From contig NZ_JAAWWP010000001.1 in assembly GCF_012273655.1 (NCBI RefSeq), forward strand, positions 620,001 to 684,000: a stretch of DNA of 64,000 nucleotides. Direction: 5' to 3'. Made by a program: the position numbers and the translations under genes. Origin of the DNA: Streptomyces physcomitrii. Lineage in GTDB: Bacteria; Actinomycetota; Actinomycetes; Streptomycetales; Streptomycetaceae. Position 1 is the first letter of the stretch. Every line of letters starts with the position of its first letter. Positions 26,955-35,616 of the stretch are shown here, one piece after another. Under the pieces are notes generated by a model that was not told the origin of the DNA, made no database searches, and saw only the letters and a program-made list of their open reading frames with translations.

Positions 26955-27591
26955 ACTCGCCGCCGCCGAGGGCGCCTTGGGCGAAGTGGAGGACGAAGGC
27001 CAGGTCCAGGCCTGGCAGTTGGACCGCAGTCGGGCGCCCACCGCGACCAAGATAGTGATCGCGGGCGGCTTCGGGGTGGGCAAGACCACCCTGGTCACCA
27101 CGGTCTCGGAGATCACCCCGCTGCAGACCGAGGCCCTGATGACCGAGGCCGGTGAGGGCACCGACGACGTGAGCGCGGTCCCGCTGAAGACCACCACCAC
27201 GGTCGCCATGGACTACGGGCGGATCACCCTCGACCAGGACCTGGTGCTCTACCTCTTCGGCACACCCGGCCAGGAGCGCTTCTGGTTCATGTGGGACGAC
27301 CTGGTGCGCGGCGCGATAGGCGCCGTGGTCCTCGCCGACACCCGCAGGCTCACCGAGTGCTTCCCGGCCCTGGACTACTTCGAGCGCAGCGGACTCCCGT
27401 ACGTGGTGGGGGTCAACCACTTCGAGGGGACCGAGGAGTTCGCCGTCGCCGACGTCCGCGAGGCGCTCTCGGTGCCCGAGGAGGTGCCGCTGCTCGTGAT
27501 GGACGCGCGCAAGCGGGCCCCGGTCGTCGAGACGCTGCTCGCGCTGGTCGGGCACGCCTACGAGCAGAGCCCGGAACCCGCCCCCGTGTGA
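26935..27591 (+). CDS. cvnD: conservon GTPase (CvnD)
   Basis: 218 residues. Ras-like P-loop GGFGVGKTTLV (~residues 44-54), the G3 region YLFGTPGQERFWFMW, with Gln-Glu after DxxG-like TPG, and VVGVNHFEG in place of the canonical NKxD, which is usual for the CvnD family. It hydrolyses GTP and is expected to switch the CvnABC complex. ATG 26935 lies inside cvnC with GGAAAGGG upstream. Confidence 0.93.
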   Translation: MDSAVSELAAAEGALGEVEDEGQVQAWQLDRSRAPTATKIVIAGGFGVGKTTLVTTVSEITPLQTEALMTEAGEGTDDVSAVPLKTTTTVAMDYGRITLDQDLVLYLFGTPGQERFWFMWDDLVRGAIGAVVLADTRRLTECFPALDYFERSGLPYVVGVNHFEGTEEFAVADVREALSVPEEVPLLVMDARKRAPVVETLLALVGHAYEQSPEPAPV

Positions 27592-27642
27592 CCGGCGCCG
27601 GACGCGACCCCGCCACTCAGCCGCAGGAGGAGAACACCCCGT

Positions 27643-28908
27643 ATGCGCAAGATACTTGTGGTCGGAGCAGGCCAGTCCGGACTCCAACTCGCCCTCGGAC
27701 TCCAGTCGCACGGGTACGAGGTCACCCTGGTCTCCAACCGGACCGCGGACGAGATCCGGACCGGACGCGTGATGTCCACCCAGTGCATGTTCCCGCGCGC
27801 CCTCGGCCACGAGCGCGCGCTCGGGCTCAACCTCTGGGAGCAGCAGGCCCCGAGGATCACCGGGCTCGGCGTCTCGGTGGCCGGGCCGCCGCCCGAGGAG
27901 GAGCCCGAGGGGCCCCTGACGCGGGCCGTCGACTGGGTCGGCGACCTGGGCGGCTTCGCCCAGTCGGTCGACCAGCGGCTGAAGATGGCGGGCTGGACGG
28001 AGCTCTTCACCGAGCGCGGCGGCCAACTGGTCGTGCACGGCGCCGCCGTCTCCGACCTGGACTTCTTCACCCGCAGCCACGATCTGGTGCTCGTCTGCGC
28101 GGGCAAGGGCGAGCTGGTCTCGCTCTTCGCGCGCGACGCCGAGCACTCCCCGTACCGCACCCCGCAGCGGGCGCTGGCCGTCTCCTATGTGCACGGCCTC
28201 GGCCACCGGCCCGAACTCCCGGACGCCGAGACCGTACGCTGCAATCTGGTGCCCGGGGTCGGCGAGCTGTTCGTGATGCCGACGCTGACCACCTCGGGCC
28301 GCGCCGACATCCTCTTCTGGGAGGGCATCCCCGGCGGCCCGCTAGACGTCTTCGGCACCGTCACCGACCCCGCGGAGCACCTGGCGCTGACCCTGAGCCT
28401 GATGGAGCGCTACACGCCCTGGGAGTACGCGCGCGCCACCCGGGTCGAACTCACCGACGCGGGCGGCACCTTGGCCGGGCGGTACACCCCGACGGTGCGC
28501 AATCCGGTCGGGCGGCTGCCCGGCGGCGGCGCGGTCCTCGGGGTGGCGGACGTCGTGGTCGCCAACGACCCGATCACCGGGCAGGGCGCCAACTCCGCGG
28601 CCGTCTGCGCGGCGGTGTACCTGGAGGCGATCCTGGAGCACGGGGACCGGGAGTTCGACGAGGAGTGGATGCGGGCCACCTTCGCCCGCTACTGGGACAG
28701 CGCCCGGCACGTCACCAAGTGGAGCAACGCGATGCTGGCCGCCCCGCCCCCGCACGTCCTCTCACTGATCGGCGCCGCGGGCCGACTCCCGCCCGTGGCC
28801 GACCGGTTCGCCCGCGGTTTCAACGACCCGGCCGACTTCGAGAACTTCTTCTTCGAGCCGGAGAAGACCGAGGCCTACCTCACCGAGACCGCCGCCGCAC
28901 TCGGCTGA
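27643..28908 (+). CDS. styrene/indole monooxygenase-like FAD oxygenase
   Basis: 421 residues. N-terminal Rossmann FAD motif ILVVGAGQSGLQLALGLQSHGYEVTLVSNRT, and a later segment DPITGQGANSAAVCAAVYLEAIL like the second FAD-binding motif of StyA-type monooxygenases. StyA enzymes use FADH2 from a separate reductase to epoxidise styrene or indole; no reductase gene is adjacent. ATG 27643 has AGGAGGAG about 10 bases upstream. The 51-bp gap after cvnD suggests it is the last gene of the conservon operon, an association I recall for other conservons with oxygenases or P450s. Confidence 0.85.
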   Translation: MRKILVVGAGQSGLQLALGLQSHGYEVTLVSNRTADEIRTGRVMSTQCMFPRALGHERALGLNLWEQQAPRITGLGVSVAGPPPEEEPEGPLTRAVDWVGDLGGFAQSVDQRLKMAGWTELFTERGGQLVVHGAAVSDLDFFTRSHDLVLVCAGKGELVSLFARDAEHSPYRTPQRALAVSYVHGLGHRPELPDAETVRCNLVPGVGELFVMPTLTTSGRADILFWEGIPGGPLDVFGTVTDPAEHLALTLSLMERYTPWEYARATRVELTDAGGTLAGRYTPTVRNPVGRLPGGGAVLGVADVVVANDPITGQGANSAAVCAAVYLEAILEHGDREFDEEWMRATFARYWDSARHVTKWSNAMLAAPPPHVLSLIGAAGRLPPVADRFARGFNDPADFENFFFEPEKTEAYLTETAAALG

Positions 28909-28955
28909 TCCGGCCTCTCCGGCCCATCGGGCCCCTCCGCTCATCGGGCTGGCCC

Positions 28956-28992
28956 GGCGGGGCCGCGCGCACCCGTACCGCGCGGCCCCGCC
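28956..28992. terminator. bidirectional terminator
   Basis: Perfect 14-bp GC stem (28956-28969 / 28979-28992) with a 9-base loop. It lies between the convergent monooxygenase and NlpC/P60 genes. Confidence 0.85.
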
Positions 28993-28995
28993 CCC

Positions 28996-30132
28996 TCAGA
29001 GCCCCCGGAACCCGGCGTCCGAGCCCGCGGTGGCGCCCGGTGGCAGCTTCGGCGGGTGCCAGCCGGTGAGCGGCCTGCCCTCCGGGTCCGGGCGGACCGC
29101 GCCGAGCACCGGGTTCGAGCCGAGCGGGGAGACCTTCACCGCCGCGCCCGGCCGGGGTGCCTGCACCACCATGCCGCCGCCCAGGTAGAGGGCCACATGG
29201 GTGGCGCCGGGGAAGTACAACACCAGGTCGCCCGGGCGGAGTTCGGAGAGTGCCAGGTGCTTCAGGCGCGCCCACTGCTGCTGGCTGGTGCGCGGCAGCG
29301 GCCGCCCCGCGTGCGCCCAGGCCCGCGAGGTCAGCCCCGAGCAGTCGAAGGCACCGGGCCCGGCCGCGCCCCACTGGTAGGGCTTGCCGATCTGCCGGAC
29401 CGCGTACGACAGGGCCCGGGCCCCGGCCTTCGAGGGCGGCCGGTAGCCGCTCAGCGCGCCCGCGGTGACCAGGGAGCCGCGGGCGCTGGCCGCGTCCGCG
29501 CGCTCCAACTGCGAGACCGAGGAGAGCTCCTGCGGGCTGAGCCCGGCGAGCAGCTCCTCGACCTGCCGCAACTGGCCCCGTACCGCGTCCCGTTGGCGCT
29601 TCTGCCGCTCCGCGAGCCGCTTCTGCCTGGCGAGCGCCTTGCGGGCCTTGCCGCGCAGACCGGCCGCCTTGTGCGCGTCGCGGGTCAGCCGCTCGACGGT
29701 GGCGGTGCGGCGCGCGGACTCCCGGCCGATGACATGGCCCTCGTCGAGCGCCCGCTGCGGGTCGCCCGCGAGCAGCAGCCGCAGATACGGGGAGAGCCCG
29801 CTGTGCCCCTGGTACTGCACCCGGGCCAGCCGCCCCGCCTCCGCCCGGCCGCGGTGCAGCGAGGACCGCGTGGCCGACAGCTTGTGGTCGAGCCCCCTGA
29901 CCTCGGCCCGCTGCCGCTTCAGGCGTTCGGCCGCGGTGTGGTAGCGCTCGTTCGCCTGCTCGGTACGCCGGTACAGGCCCTGCAGCTCCGTGAGCAGCCC
30001 GGCCACCGAACTCTCGCCGGGCCCCGGCACCCGGGGCGCCGCCCCGGCCGTCCCGGGCGCGGCGGCGAGCGCACCGGCCACCAGCCCCGCGGTGGCGGCC
30101 GAGCAGACCCAGCGCACATGTCTGCCTGACAC
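28996..30132 (-). CDS. secreted NlpC/P60 peptidoglycan endopeptidase
   Basis: 378 residues. A signal peptide (VCSAATAGLVAGALAAAPGTAGA) is followed by a long coiled coil (~45-215; ERYHTAAERLKRQRAEVRGLDHKL) and a C-terminal NlpC/P60 domain with catalytic Cys in FDCSGLTSRAWAHAG and His in GATHVALYLGGG. It cleaves peptide stems in the cell wall, and the coiled coil is the RipA/CwlO-type regulatory arm. GTG 30132 has GGAGG upstream. I looked for a c-di-AMP (ydaO) riboswitch upstream and did not see one. Confidence 0.92.
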   Translation of the reverse strand: MSGRHVRWVCSAATAGLVAGALAAAPGTAGAAPRVPGPGESSVAGLLTELQGLYRRTEQANERYHTAAERLKRQRAEVRGLDHKLSATRSSLHRGRAEAGRLARVQYQGHSGLSPYLRLLLAGDPQRALDEGHVIGRESARRTATVERLTRDAHKAAGLRGKARKALARQKRLAERQKRQRDAVRGQLRQVEELLAGLSPQELSSVSQLERADAASARGSLVTAGALSGYRPPSKAGARALSYAVRQIGKPYQWGAAGPGAFDCSGLTSRAWAHAGRPLPRTSQQQWARLKHLALSELRPGDLVLYFPGATHVALYLGGGMVVQAPRPGAAVKVSPLGSNPVLGAVRPDPEGRPLTGWHPPKLPPGATAGSDAGFRGL

Positions 30133-30325
30133 CTGATCACCTCCGTGCGGGACGGAGCGTCCGCCCCACAACCGCGAGCATCCGCCGGACAGGGGGCGCG
30201 GAGGTGGATTTGGGGCCCGCGCGGGCGGACAGCTCACCCGCCCAGGGGTGCCGGACGCGGGGGCGCGCCCACGGGTGGCGCAGCGGAGGGCGGTCCGGGC
30301 TTGCGGATCCGGGCGGCCCGTGGAC

Positions 30326-30601
30326 TCAGTCCCGTCCCCGCCGCCTGGTCCACGGCCACTTCGGGCCGCCGCGCGGATCGCCCTCGGGGTCGTACTCGTA
30401 AACCCAGCCGCGGTGCAGCCCGAGGCGGGGGCTCGGCGGTGCGGCCACCCGCTGGTAGACGAGGACGGTGGGCTCGCCGCCCTCGGGGTGCGGGACGGGG
30501 ACCCGGTACGTCTTCGGGGGGTGACCGGTGGGGCCGAGCAGCACCGGCAGCACCCGGCCGTCCAGGGGGCCGCCGAAGAAGGGGGTGTCTTCGCTCTTCA
30601 C
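30326..30601 (-). CDS. conserved hypothetical protein
   Basis: 91 residues with FFGGPLDGRVLPVLLGPTGHPPKTYRVPVP and a C-terminal RGWVYEYDPEGDPRGGP. I recall similar short proteins in Streptomyces but no function. GTG 30601 is chosen because similarity begins at KSEDTPF; the Shine-Dalgarno is weak. It lies downstream of the TetR gene on the same strand, 73 bp away. Confidence 0.65.
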   Translation of the reverse strand: MKSEDTPFFGGPLDGRVLPVLLGPTGHPPKTYRVPVPHPEGGEPTVLVYQRVAAPPSPRLGLHRGWVYEYDPEGDPRGGPKWPWTRRRGRD

Positions 30602-30674
30602 CCCGCCAGTGTGGCCGAAGGGCCGGGTGCCGGGATCCGCGGGCCCGGGCGGCACGGGGTCAGGGGCCGGGCGC

Positions 30675-31400
30675 TCACCCCAGTTCCGACGCCGCCTCCA
30701 CCAGCGGCAGGATGCGCTGTGCGAGCCGGGGTATCACGCCGCCGGGCTCCTCCAGGGACAGCACGTACCCCACGATCTCGGCGATCTGCTCGTCCCGGCC
30801 CGCGGCCGTGACCAGCTGCACCACCAGGTTCTCCACCAGCCAGTCGCGCAGCTCCTCGACCGAGGGGTCCTTGCCCTCGTCCAGCCAGATCAGCGAGGCG
30901 GCCTCCACCGCGGTGATCCACATCCGCACCGCCATCCGCAGCCGCGGGCCCGGATCGGTGACGCCGAGGTGGCGCAGGATCTGCTCGGCGGCGGCGCGGC
31001 GCACCTCGTCCACGATGGCGCTGGTCCGGGAGGTCTCCACCACGCTGCCGCCCTGGAGCAGGGCGCTGAACCCGGCGTCGTGCCCGACCACGAAGGCCAG
31101 ATAGCGGTCCAGGGCCCGGGACAGGCGCTGCATCAGCGGGCCCTCCTCGGGCTCCGCGAAGCACTGCTCCAGTACGTCGGCGGCGCCGCGCAGGGCGGCC
31201 TCGTAGAGCTGCTGCTTGCCGCCCGGGAAGTAGCGGTAGACCAGCGGGCGCGAGACCCCGGCGGCCTCGGCGACGTCGTCGAGGGAGACGTCCTCGGGTG
31301 CGCGGTGGGCGAAGAGCTGGAGCGCCGTGTCGATGAGCTGGGCGCGCCGGTCCTCGACGCTGAGCCGCCGGTAGGCGCGCGGGGTGGCTGCCGAGGTCAT
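30675..31400 (-). CDS. TetR family regulator
   Basis: 241 residues. HTH at ~15-60 (RRAQLIDTALQLFAHRAPEDVSLDDVAEAAGVSRPLVYRYFPGGKQQLY), then an all-helical ligand-binding domain. ATG 31400. It follows the diiron oxygenase gene by 70 bp on the same strand, so the two are probably co-transcribed and it may repress its own operon. Ligand unknown. Confidence 0.9.
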   Translation of the reverse strand: MTSAATPRAYRRLSVEDRRAQLIDTALQLFAHRAPEDVSLDDVAEAAGVSRPLVYRYFPGGKQQLYEAALRGAADVLEQCFAEPEEGPLMQRLSRALDRYLAFVVGHDAGFSALLQGGSVVETSRTSAIVDEVRRAAAEQILRHLGVTDPGPRLRMAVRMWITAVEAASLIWLDEGKDPSVEELRDWLVENLVVQLVTAAGRDEQIAEIVGYVLSLEEPGGVIPRLAQRILPLVEAASELG

Positions 31401-31470
31401 GCCAGGCAGGGTAACCGGCTTCGGGGCCGGGCAGTGGTGCGCCCTCCGGGTCCCGGCCACGGCGGGCGGC

Positions 31471-32400
31471 TCAGCCAAGCAGCCCGGAGCTGCGCCACAG
31501 GGGGCGGCCGACGCCGCGCAGCAGGCCGATGTCGTCGAGGAAGTCGGTCAGCCGCCGGGCGCCGGCCTGCATCACCTCGCGGCGGTGGCCGCTGGCCCTG
31601 ACCTGGGCGACGGCCTCCCGGCGGTCCAGGCCGACGTTCGCGTAGACCTGCGGGTTGACGAAGGCGACGGAGAAGACGCGGGCCGCCTCCCCGGCGCTGA
31701 GGACGGTCAGCTGCCGCTCCCAGGCGGGCGCGGTCGCCATCTGGCGGCGCAACTCCTCGCGCGCGTACCGGACATGGCGGGCCTCCTCGATGACATGGAT
31801 GCGGGTCACCCCGCGGACCAGGGGCTGCACCCGCTCGTCGGGGAAGGTCAGCCGCTGCATCCAGTCGAGGATCTCCTCGCCGAGCAGGGTGCAGGCGAAG
31901 GAGCCGGGGGTGGTGGAGACCGTCTTGAGGATCCTGGCCAGATTGTGGTTGAGCCGCGAGACCGGGTACGCGGGCACCCCGGCCTTGTGGATCATGCGCG
32001 CGAACATCATCGAGTGGCGGCACTCGTCGGCGATCTCGGTGAGGGCGTACCGCACATGGCTGCTGGTCAGCGACTTGTCGTAGATATGGCGGACGAGGAG
32101 CTGGATGAGGATGACCTCGAACCAGATGCCGAGCGAGGCGAGCGAGGCGGCCTCGTGCCGGGCGAGGTCCCGCCGCTGCTCCTCGGACATCCGTTTCCAC
32201 AGCGGGGTGCCGTAGAGCGAGACCAGCTCCGGCGGCCAGAACCACTTGCCGTCCTCCAGCGGGGCGTCCCAGTCGAGTTCGCGGTCGGGGTCGAAGGAGT
32301 GCCGGGCGGAGGAGTCGAGCAGGCGCAGGGCGGTCTCCTCGCGGTCCTTCAGCAGGCCGAGGGCGTCCCTGAGCAGCACGGACTCGGGCACGGTGGTCAT
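31471..32400 (-). CDS. AurF-like diiron oxygenase
   Basis: 309 residues. Diiron ligand motifs are visible: EIADECRHSMMFARM (Glu...ExxH) around residue 140 and HVIEEARHVRYAREEL (EExxH) around 225, with helix VILIQLLVRHIYDK before them. This matches the AurF / p-aminobenzoate N-oxygenase superfamily, which oxidises aryl amines or related substrates. No biosynthetic genes lie next to it, so its substrate is unknown. ATG 32400 has GAGG upstream. A TetR gene follows in the same operon. Confidence 0.85.
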   Translation of the reverse strand: MTTVPESVLLRDALGLLKDREETALRLLDSSARHSFDPDRELDWDAPLEDGKWFWPPELVSLYGTPLWKRMSEEQRRDLARHEAASLASLGIWFEVILIQLLVRHIYDKSLTSSHVRYALTEIADECRHSMMFARMIHKAGVPAYPVSRLNHNLARILKTVSTTPGSFACTLLGEEILDWMQRLTFPDERVQPLVRGVTRIHVIEEARHVRYAREELRRQMATAPAWERQLTVLSAGEAARVFSVAFVNPQVYANVGLDRREAVAQVRASGHRREVMQAGARRLTDFLDDIGLLRGVGRPLWRSSGLLG

Positions 32401-32540
32401 CGTCGACACCTCTTCGTACGGGTACTCGGGCTCTCGGGACCGCGGAGGTCTCCGCCTTATGAGACTGCTTGTCAGCAAGGCCGTCAATCCCCTGCGCGGG
32501 ACTTGTTGAACGCCCGGGGAGCGGGGCCCCGGCATACGGA

Positions 32541-32580
32541 GGCCGCCCCCGGCTCCGGAGTGCCGGAGGCGGGGGCGGCC
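32541..32580 (-). terminator. long hairpin
   Basis: Stem GGCCGCCCCCG (32541-32551) / CGGGGGCGGCC (32570-32580), continued by CTCCGG/CCGGAG after one unpaired base. It lies 51 bp after the stop of the HTH-Clp-N gene. Confidence 0.8.
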
Positions 32581-32630
32581 GAGGGGCGGACGGTCGGGCG
32601 GGCGGGTGCGCGGAAGCGGGCCGGGGCGGC

Positions 32631-33422
32631 TCAGTCCCCGGGGCCGGTCCCCGCGGTGCCGGAGGTCCCGTCGGCTCCCTCGGTGCTCGGGCCGACGGCG
32701 GCCGTGAACTGGTCGAGCAGGGCGGTCACCTCCGCCTCGACGCGCTCCTTGTCCACGCCGAGGCCGGAGAGGACCCCGGTGCCGTCCTCGTGTTCCAGGA
32801 GCGAGAGCAGCAAGTGCTCGGTGCCGATGTAGTTGTGCCCGAGGCGCAGGGCCTGGCGGAAGGTCAGCTCCAGGACCTTGCGCGCCCCGGCGTCGTACGG
32901 GATCAGCTCCGGCGGGTTCTCGGCGGGGCCGGGCAGCGCCTCGGTGGCGGCGCCGCGGACCTGCTCGACCGTGGCGCCCTGGGAGGTGATCGCGTGCACC
33001 GCGAGCGACTCCGGCTCGGCGAGCAGGCCGAGGATCAGATGCTCGGCGCGCACCTGGGCGTGTGAGGCGGACTGGGCCTCGTCGTGCGCGGCGACCACCG
33101 CGTTGCGGGCGCGCGGGGTGAAGCGGCCGAAGCCCTGGTTCGGGTCGAGGGCCGGTGCCTCGCCCGGGTCCTTCGGTACGAAGCGCTTCTGGGCGGCCTG
33201 CCGGGTGACCCCCATGCTGCGGCCGATCTCGGCCCAGGAGGCGCCCGAGCGGCGGGCCTGGTCGACGAAGTGGCCGATGAGGTGGTCGGCCACTTCGCCG
33301 AGGTGGTCGGCGGCGACCACGGCGTCGGTGAGCTGTTCCAGTACGTCGGTGTGGACCGTCTTGATGGCCTGGATCAGGTCGTCCAGACGGACCTGGCTGG
33401 TGATGCGGGCAGGTTCGGTCAT
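32631..33422 (-). CDS. HTH-Clp-N fusion protein (ClpC2-like)
   Basis: 263 residues. The first ~85 carry a helix plus helix-turn-helix (ASWAEIGRSMGVTRQAAQKRF), followed by two Clp-N repeats: FTPRARNAVVAAHDEAQSASHAQVRAEHLILGLL (~100-170) and GARKVLELTFRQALRLGHNYIGTEHLLLSLLE (~175-240). There is no AAA+ module. It is the one-gene equivalent of the split pair at 2068-2852. The inferred role is an autoregulated ligand-binding decoy or sensor for the ClpC N-domain, as reported for mycobacterial ClpC2 against ClpC1-binding antibiotics. ATG 33422 lies directly beside the promoter palindromes, so the mRNA is probably leaderless. Confidence 0.88.
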   Translation of the reverse strand: MTEPARITSQVRLDDLIQAIKTVHTDVLEQLTDAVVAADHLGEVADHLIGHFVDQARRSGASWAEIGRSMGVTRQAAQKRFVPKDPGEAPALDPNQGFGRFTPRARNAVVAAHDEAQSASHAQVRAEHLILGLLAEPESLAVHAITSQGATVEQVRGAATEALPGPAENPPELIPYDAGARKVLELTFRQALRLGHNYIGTEHLLLSLLEHEDGTGVLSGLGVDKERVEAEVTALLDQFTAAVGPSTEGADGTSGTAGTGPGD

Positions 33423-33423
33423 G

Positions 33424-33470
33424 TGTCAACCGTAAGTTGACATGCCGCGAGGTGTCAACCCTGGGTTGCG
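33424..33470 (-). promoter_or_regulatory. paired palindromes over a leaderless promoter
   Basis: TGTCAAC-N5-GTTGACA (33424-33442, perfect arms) and TGTCAAC-N5-GTTGCG (33453-33470), offset by 29 bp. On the minus strand TTGACA (33453-33458 complement) forms the -35 and, after 18 bp, TACGGT the -10, which puts the transcript start at the ATG (33422). The distal palindrome overlaps the end of the DUF3291 gene. The same motif pair is at 2020-2065. Confidence 0.65.
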
Positions 33471-33976
33471 CCCTGTGGGGTCTCCTGGTCCGCCCGCTCC
33501 GGGGCGAGGGGCGCGGTCTCCTGTGCGGGGAAGGTGGTGCGCAGGGTGAAGGCGTACGGGTGCGGGCCGTGGGCGCGCAGGTGGTCCAGGCGCTCCCGCG
33601 CCTCGGCGACGGTCGGCAGATGCCCCGCGGGCACCCACCACAGGGCGGTGACCGCCTCGTCCAGCCGCTCGAAGAACTCCCTCCGGCGGGCGAGGAGTTC
33701 GCGGTGCGTGCCCTGGTACATGAAGGCGGTCAGGGACTCCGGGTCCCGCCACACCGACATGTTGACGATGATCCACTCGTCCTCGTAGGGGCGCAGGTCG
33801 GTGGCGTCGTCGCCCTCGCCCTGGAGCCGCCAGACGAATCCGGGCGCGGTGTCGGCGATCGCGTTCACCGGGTCGAGGTTGTCGGAGAAGTCCTTCAACT
33901 GCGGTGAGTCCAGCGGGGCTTTGAGGCGGGCGATATTGATCTGGGCGAGTTCGAAGGGTGTGCTCTCGGCTGCCAT
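33455..33976 (-). CDS. DUF3291 domain protein
   Basis: 173 residues. FELAQINIARLKAPLDSPQLKDF, APGFVWRLQGEG, IVNMSVWRDPESLTAFMYQGTHRELLARRREFF and ALWWVPAGHLPTVAEARERL together form the DUF3291 ferredoxin-like (dimeric alpha-beta barrel) fold. It may bind a small ligand or act as a monooxygenase-like protein; no function can be assigned. ATG 33976. Its 3' end overlaps the distal palindrome of the next gene's promoter. Confidence 0.85.
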   Translation of the reverse strand: MAAESTPFELAQINIARLKAPLDSPQLKDFSDNLDPVNAIADTAPGFVWRLQGEGDDATDLRPYEDEWIIVNMSVWRDPESLTAFMYQGTHRELLARRREFFERLDEAVTALWWVPAGHLPTVAEARERLDHLRAHGPHPYAFTLRTTFPAQETAPLAPERADQETPQGATQG

Positions 33977-34149
33977 GGCGGCACGATAGGCGGACTCCGG
34001 GCGGGACCCGGGCCCGGTCCGGAAGCTGAGAAACTCCCGCGACCGGCTTCGGGGCAGCAGACCGGCAGCAGACGGGCGGCGGGTAACAGGCGGCGTGCGG
34101 CGGGCATTCGACGGCGCGTGGCGGCAACTGGCGTGCGCCGCCCGGCAGT

Positions 34150-35616
34150 TCAGCGCCCCAGCGCCGCTTCCATGACGGCCCGGGCGATCGGTGCCGCGCT
34201 GCCGCCGCCGCTGATCTCCGCGCGGTCGGCCGCCGCGTCCTCCACCACCACGGCCACCGCGACCGGCGGCGCGTCCCCGGCCTCGCTCTGCGCCCAGGAG
34301 ACGAACCAGGCATAGGGCGTACCGGAGTTGGCGACGCCGTGCTGGGCGGTGCCGGTCTTGCCGCCGACCGTCGCGCCGGGGATCCGCGCCTTCCTGCCGC
34401 TGCCCTCCTCGACCGCCGTGGTCATCAGCTCCGCCAGCCGCCGCGCCGTGGCCGGGGTCATCGCCTGCCGGGCCCGGGCACCGGCGGTCCTGCGCACCGT
34501 GCGCCCCTCGCCGGTGGTCACCTTGTCCACCAGGTACGGCGGCTTCACCGCGCCGCCCGCCGCGACCGCCCCCGCCACCATCGCCATCTGCAAGGGGGTC
34601 GCCCGGGTGTCGAACTGGCCGATGGCGGACATCGCGAGCTGGGCCCGGTCCATCCCGGTGTCGAAGGTGCTCGGGGCGACCGGGAAGGGGATGCGCAGCG
34701 AGGCGTCGTCGAAGCCGAAGTGCCCGGCGGTGCGGCTCATCGCGGGCAGCCCGGTCCGTACGCCGAGCCGGGCGAAGACGGTGTTGCAGGACCAGGCGAA
34801 GGCATAGCGCAGCGAGGCGTTCCGGCAGCCGCGCGCCTCGTTGCCGAGCAGCCGGTCGGTACCCGGCAGCCGGTACGGGTCGGGGGAGCGGGTCGGCGCG
34901 TCCAGGTCCCGGACCAGGCCCGCGTCCAGGGCCGCGGCGGCGGTGACCACCTTGAAGGTCGAGCCGGGCGGATACGTTCCCCGGACGGCCCGGTTGAGCA
35001 TCGGCTGGTCCCGGTCGGCCTCCAGCCGCTTCCAGCTGCGCCCCACCGAGGCGCTGGTGCCGGAGAGCACACCCGGGTCGTACGAGGGGGTGGAGACCAG
35101 GGCGAGGACCCGGCCGGTGGAGGGGTCGAGGGCGGCGACGGCGCCCTTGCGGTCGCCGAGCCCCTCGAAGGCGGCGCGCTGGGCGGCCGGATCGAGGGTG
35201 GTGAACACCCGCCCGCCGGGGCTGCGGCCCGGGTCCGCTCCGGCGAGCGCGGCGAGTGAGCCGAAGGGTGCGAGGGCCGGGTCGGTGCCGGAGAGCACGG
35301 CGTCCTCGGCGCTCTCCAGGAGGCTGCTGCCGTAGGTCTGGGAGTCGAAGCCGGTGACCGGGGCGTACAACGGGCCCTCGCGGTAGGTGCGTTCGTAGCG
35401 CAGGTTCTCGCCGGTGTCCTTGGAGCCGGTGATGCCGCGCCCGGCGACCAGGATCTCGCCGCGGGGCTGCTGGTAGCGCTCGATCCCGGCCCGGCGGTTG
35501 GCGCTGTTGGCCTCCAGCGAACCGGCCTCGACGAGTTGCAGCCGCCCGGCGTTGACCAGCAGCGCGAGCAGCGGTAGCAGGCAGCAGAGGGCCACCCGGC
35601 GGATGTACCGGGTCAT
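34150..35616 (-). CDS. penicillin-binding protein transpeptidase
   Basis: 488 residues. One N-terminal membrane anchor (VALCCLLPLLALLVNAGRLQLV), a short dimerisation region, then the transpeptidase domain with SxxK in PPGSTFKV, SxN in SCNTVFA and KTG in VGGKTGTAQHG. It crosslinks peptidoglycan as a class B PBP. The ATG at 35616 overlaps the FtsW-like gene's stop (ATGA), so SEDS polymerase and PBP are coupled and probably form one complex. This pair is outside the main division cluster and may serve sporulation or hyphal growth. Confidence 0.94.
   Translation of the reverse strand: MTRYIRRVALCCLLPLLALLVNAGRLQLVEAGSLEANSANRRAGIERYQQPRGEILVAGRGITGSKDTGENLRYERTYREGPLYAPVTGFDSQTYGSSLLESAEDAVLSGTDPALAPFGSLAALAGADPGRSPGGRVFTTLDPAAQRAAFEGLGDRKGAVAALDPSTGRVLALVSTPSYDPGVLSGTSASVGRSWKRLEADRDQPMLNRAVRGTYPPGSTFKVVTAAAALDAGLVRDLDAPTRSPDPYRLPGTDRLLGNEARGCRNASLRYAFAWSCNTVFARLGVRTGLPAMSRTAGHFGFDDASLRIPFPVAPSTFDTGMDRAQLAMSAIGQFDTRATPLQMAMVAGAVAAGGAVKPPYLVDKVTTGEGRTVRRTAGARARQAMTPATARRLAELMTTAVEEGSGRKARIPGATVGGKTGTAQHGVANSGTPYAWFVSWAQSEAGDAPPVAVAVVVEDAAADRAEISGGGSAAPIARAVMEAALGR

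Noticed and set aside
30133..30325. c-di-AMP riboswitch upstream of the NlpC/P60 gene
   Set aside because: None of the conserved core segments could be found in the leader.
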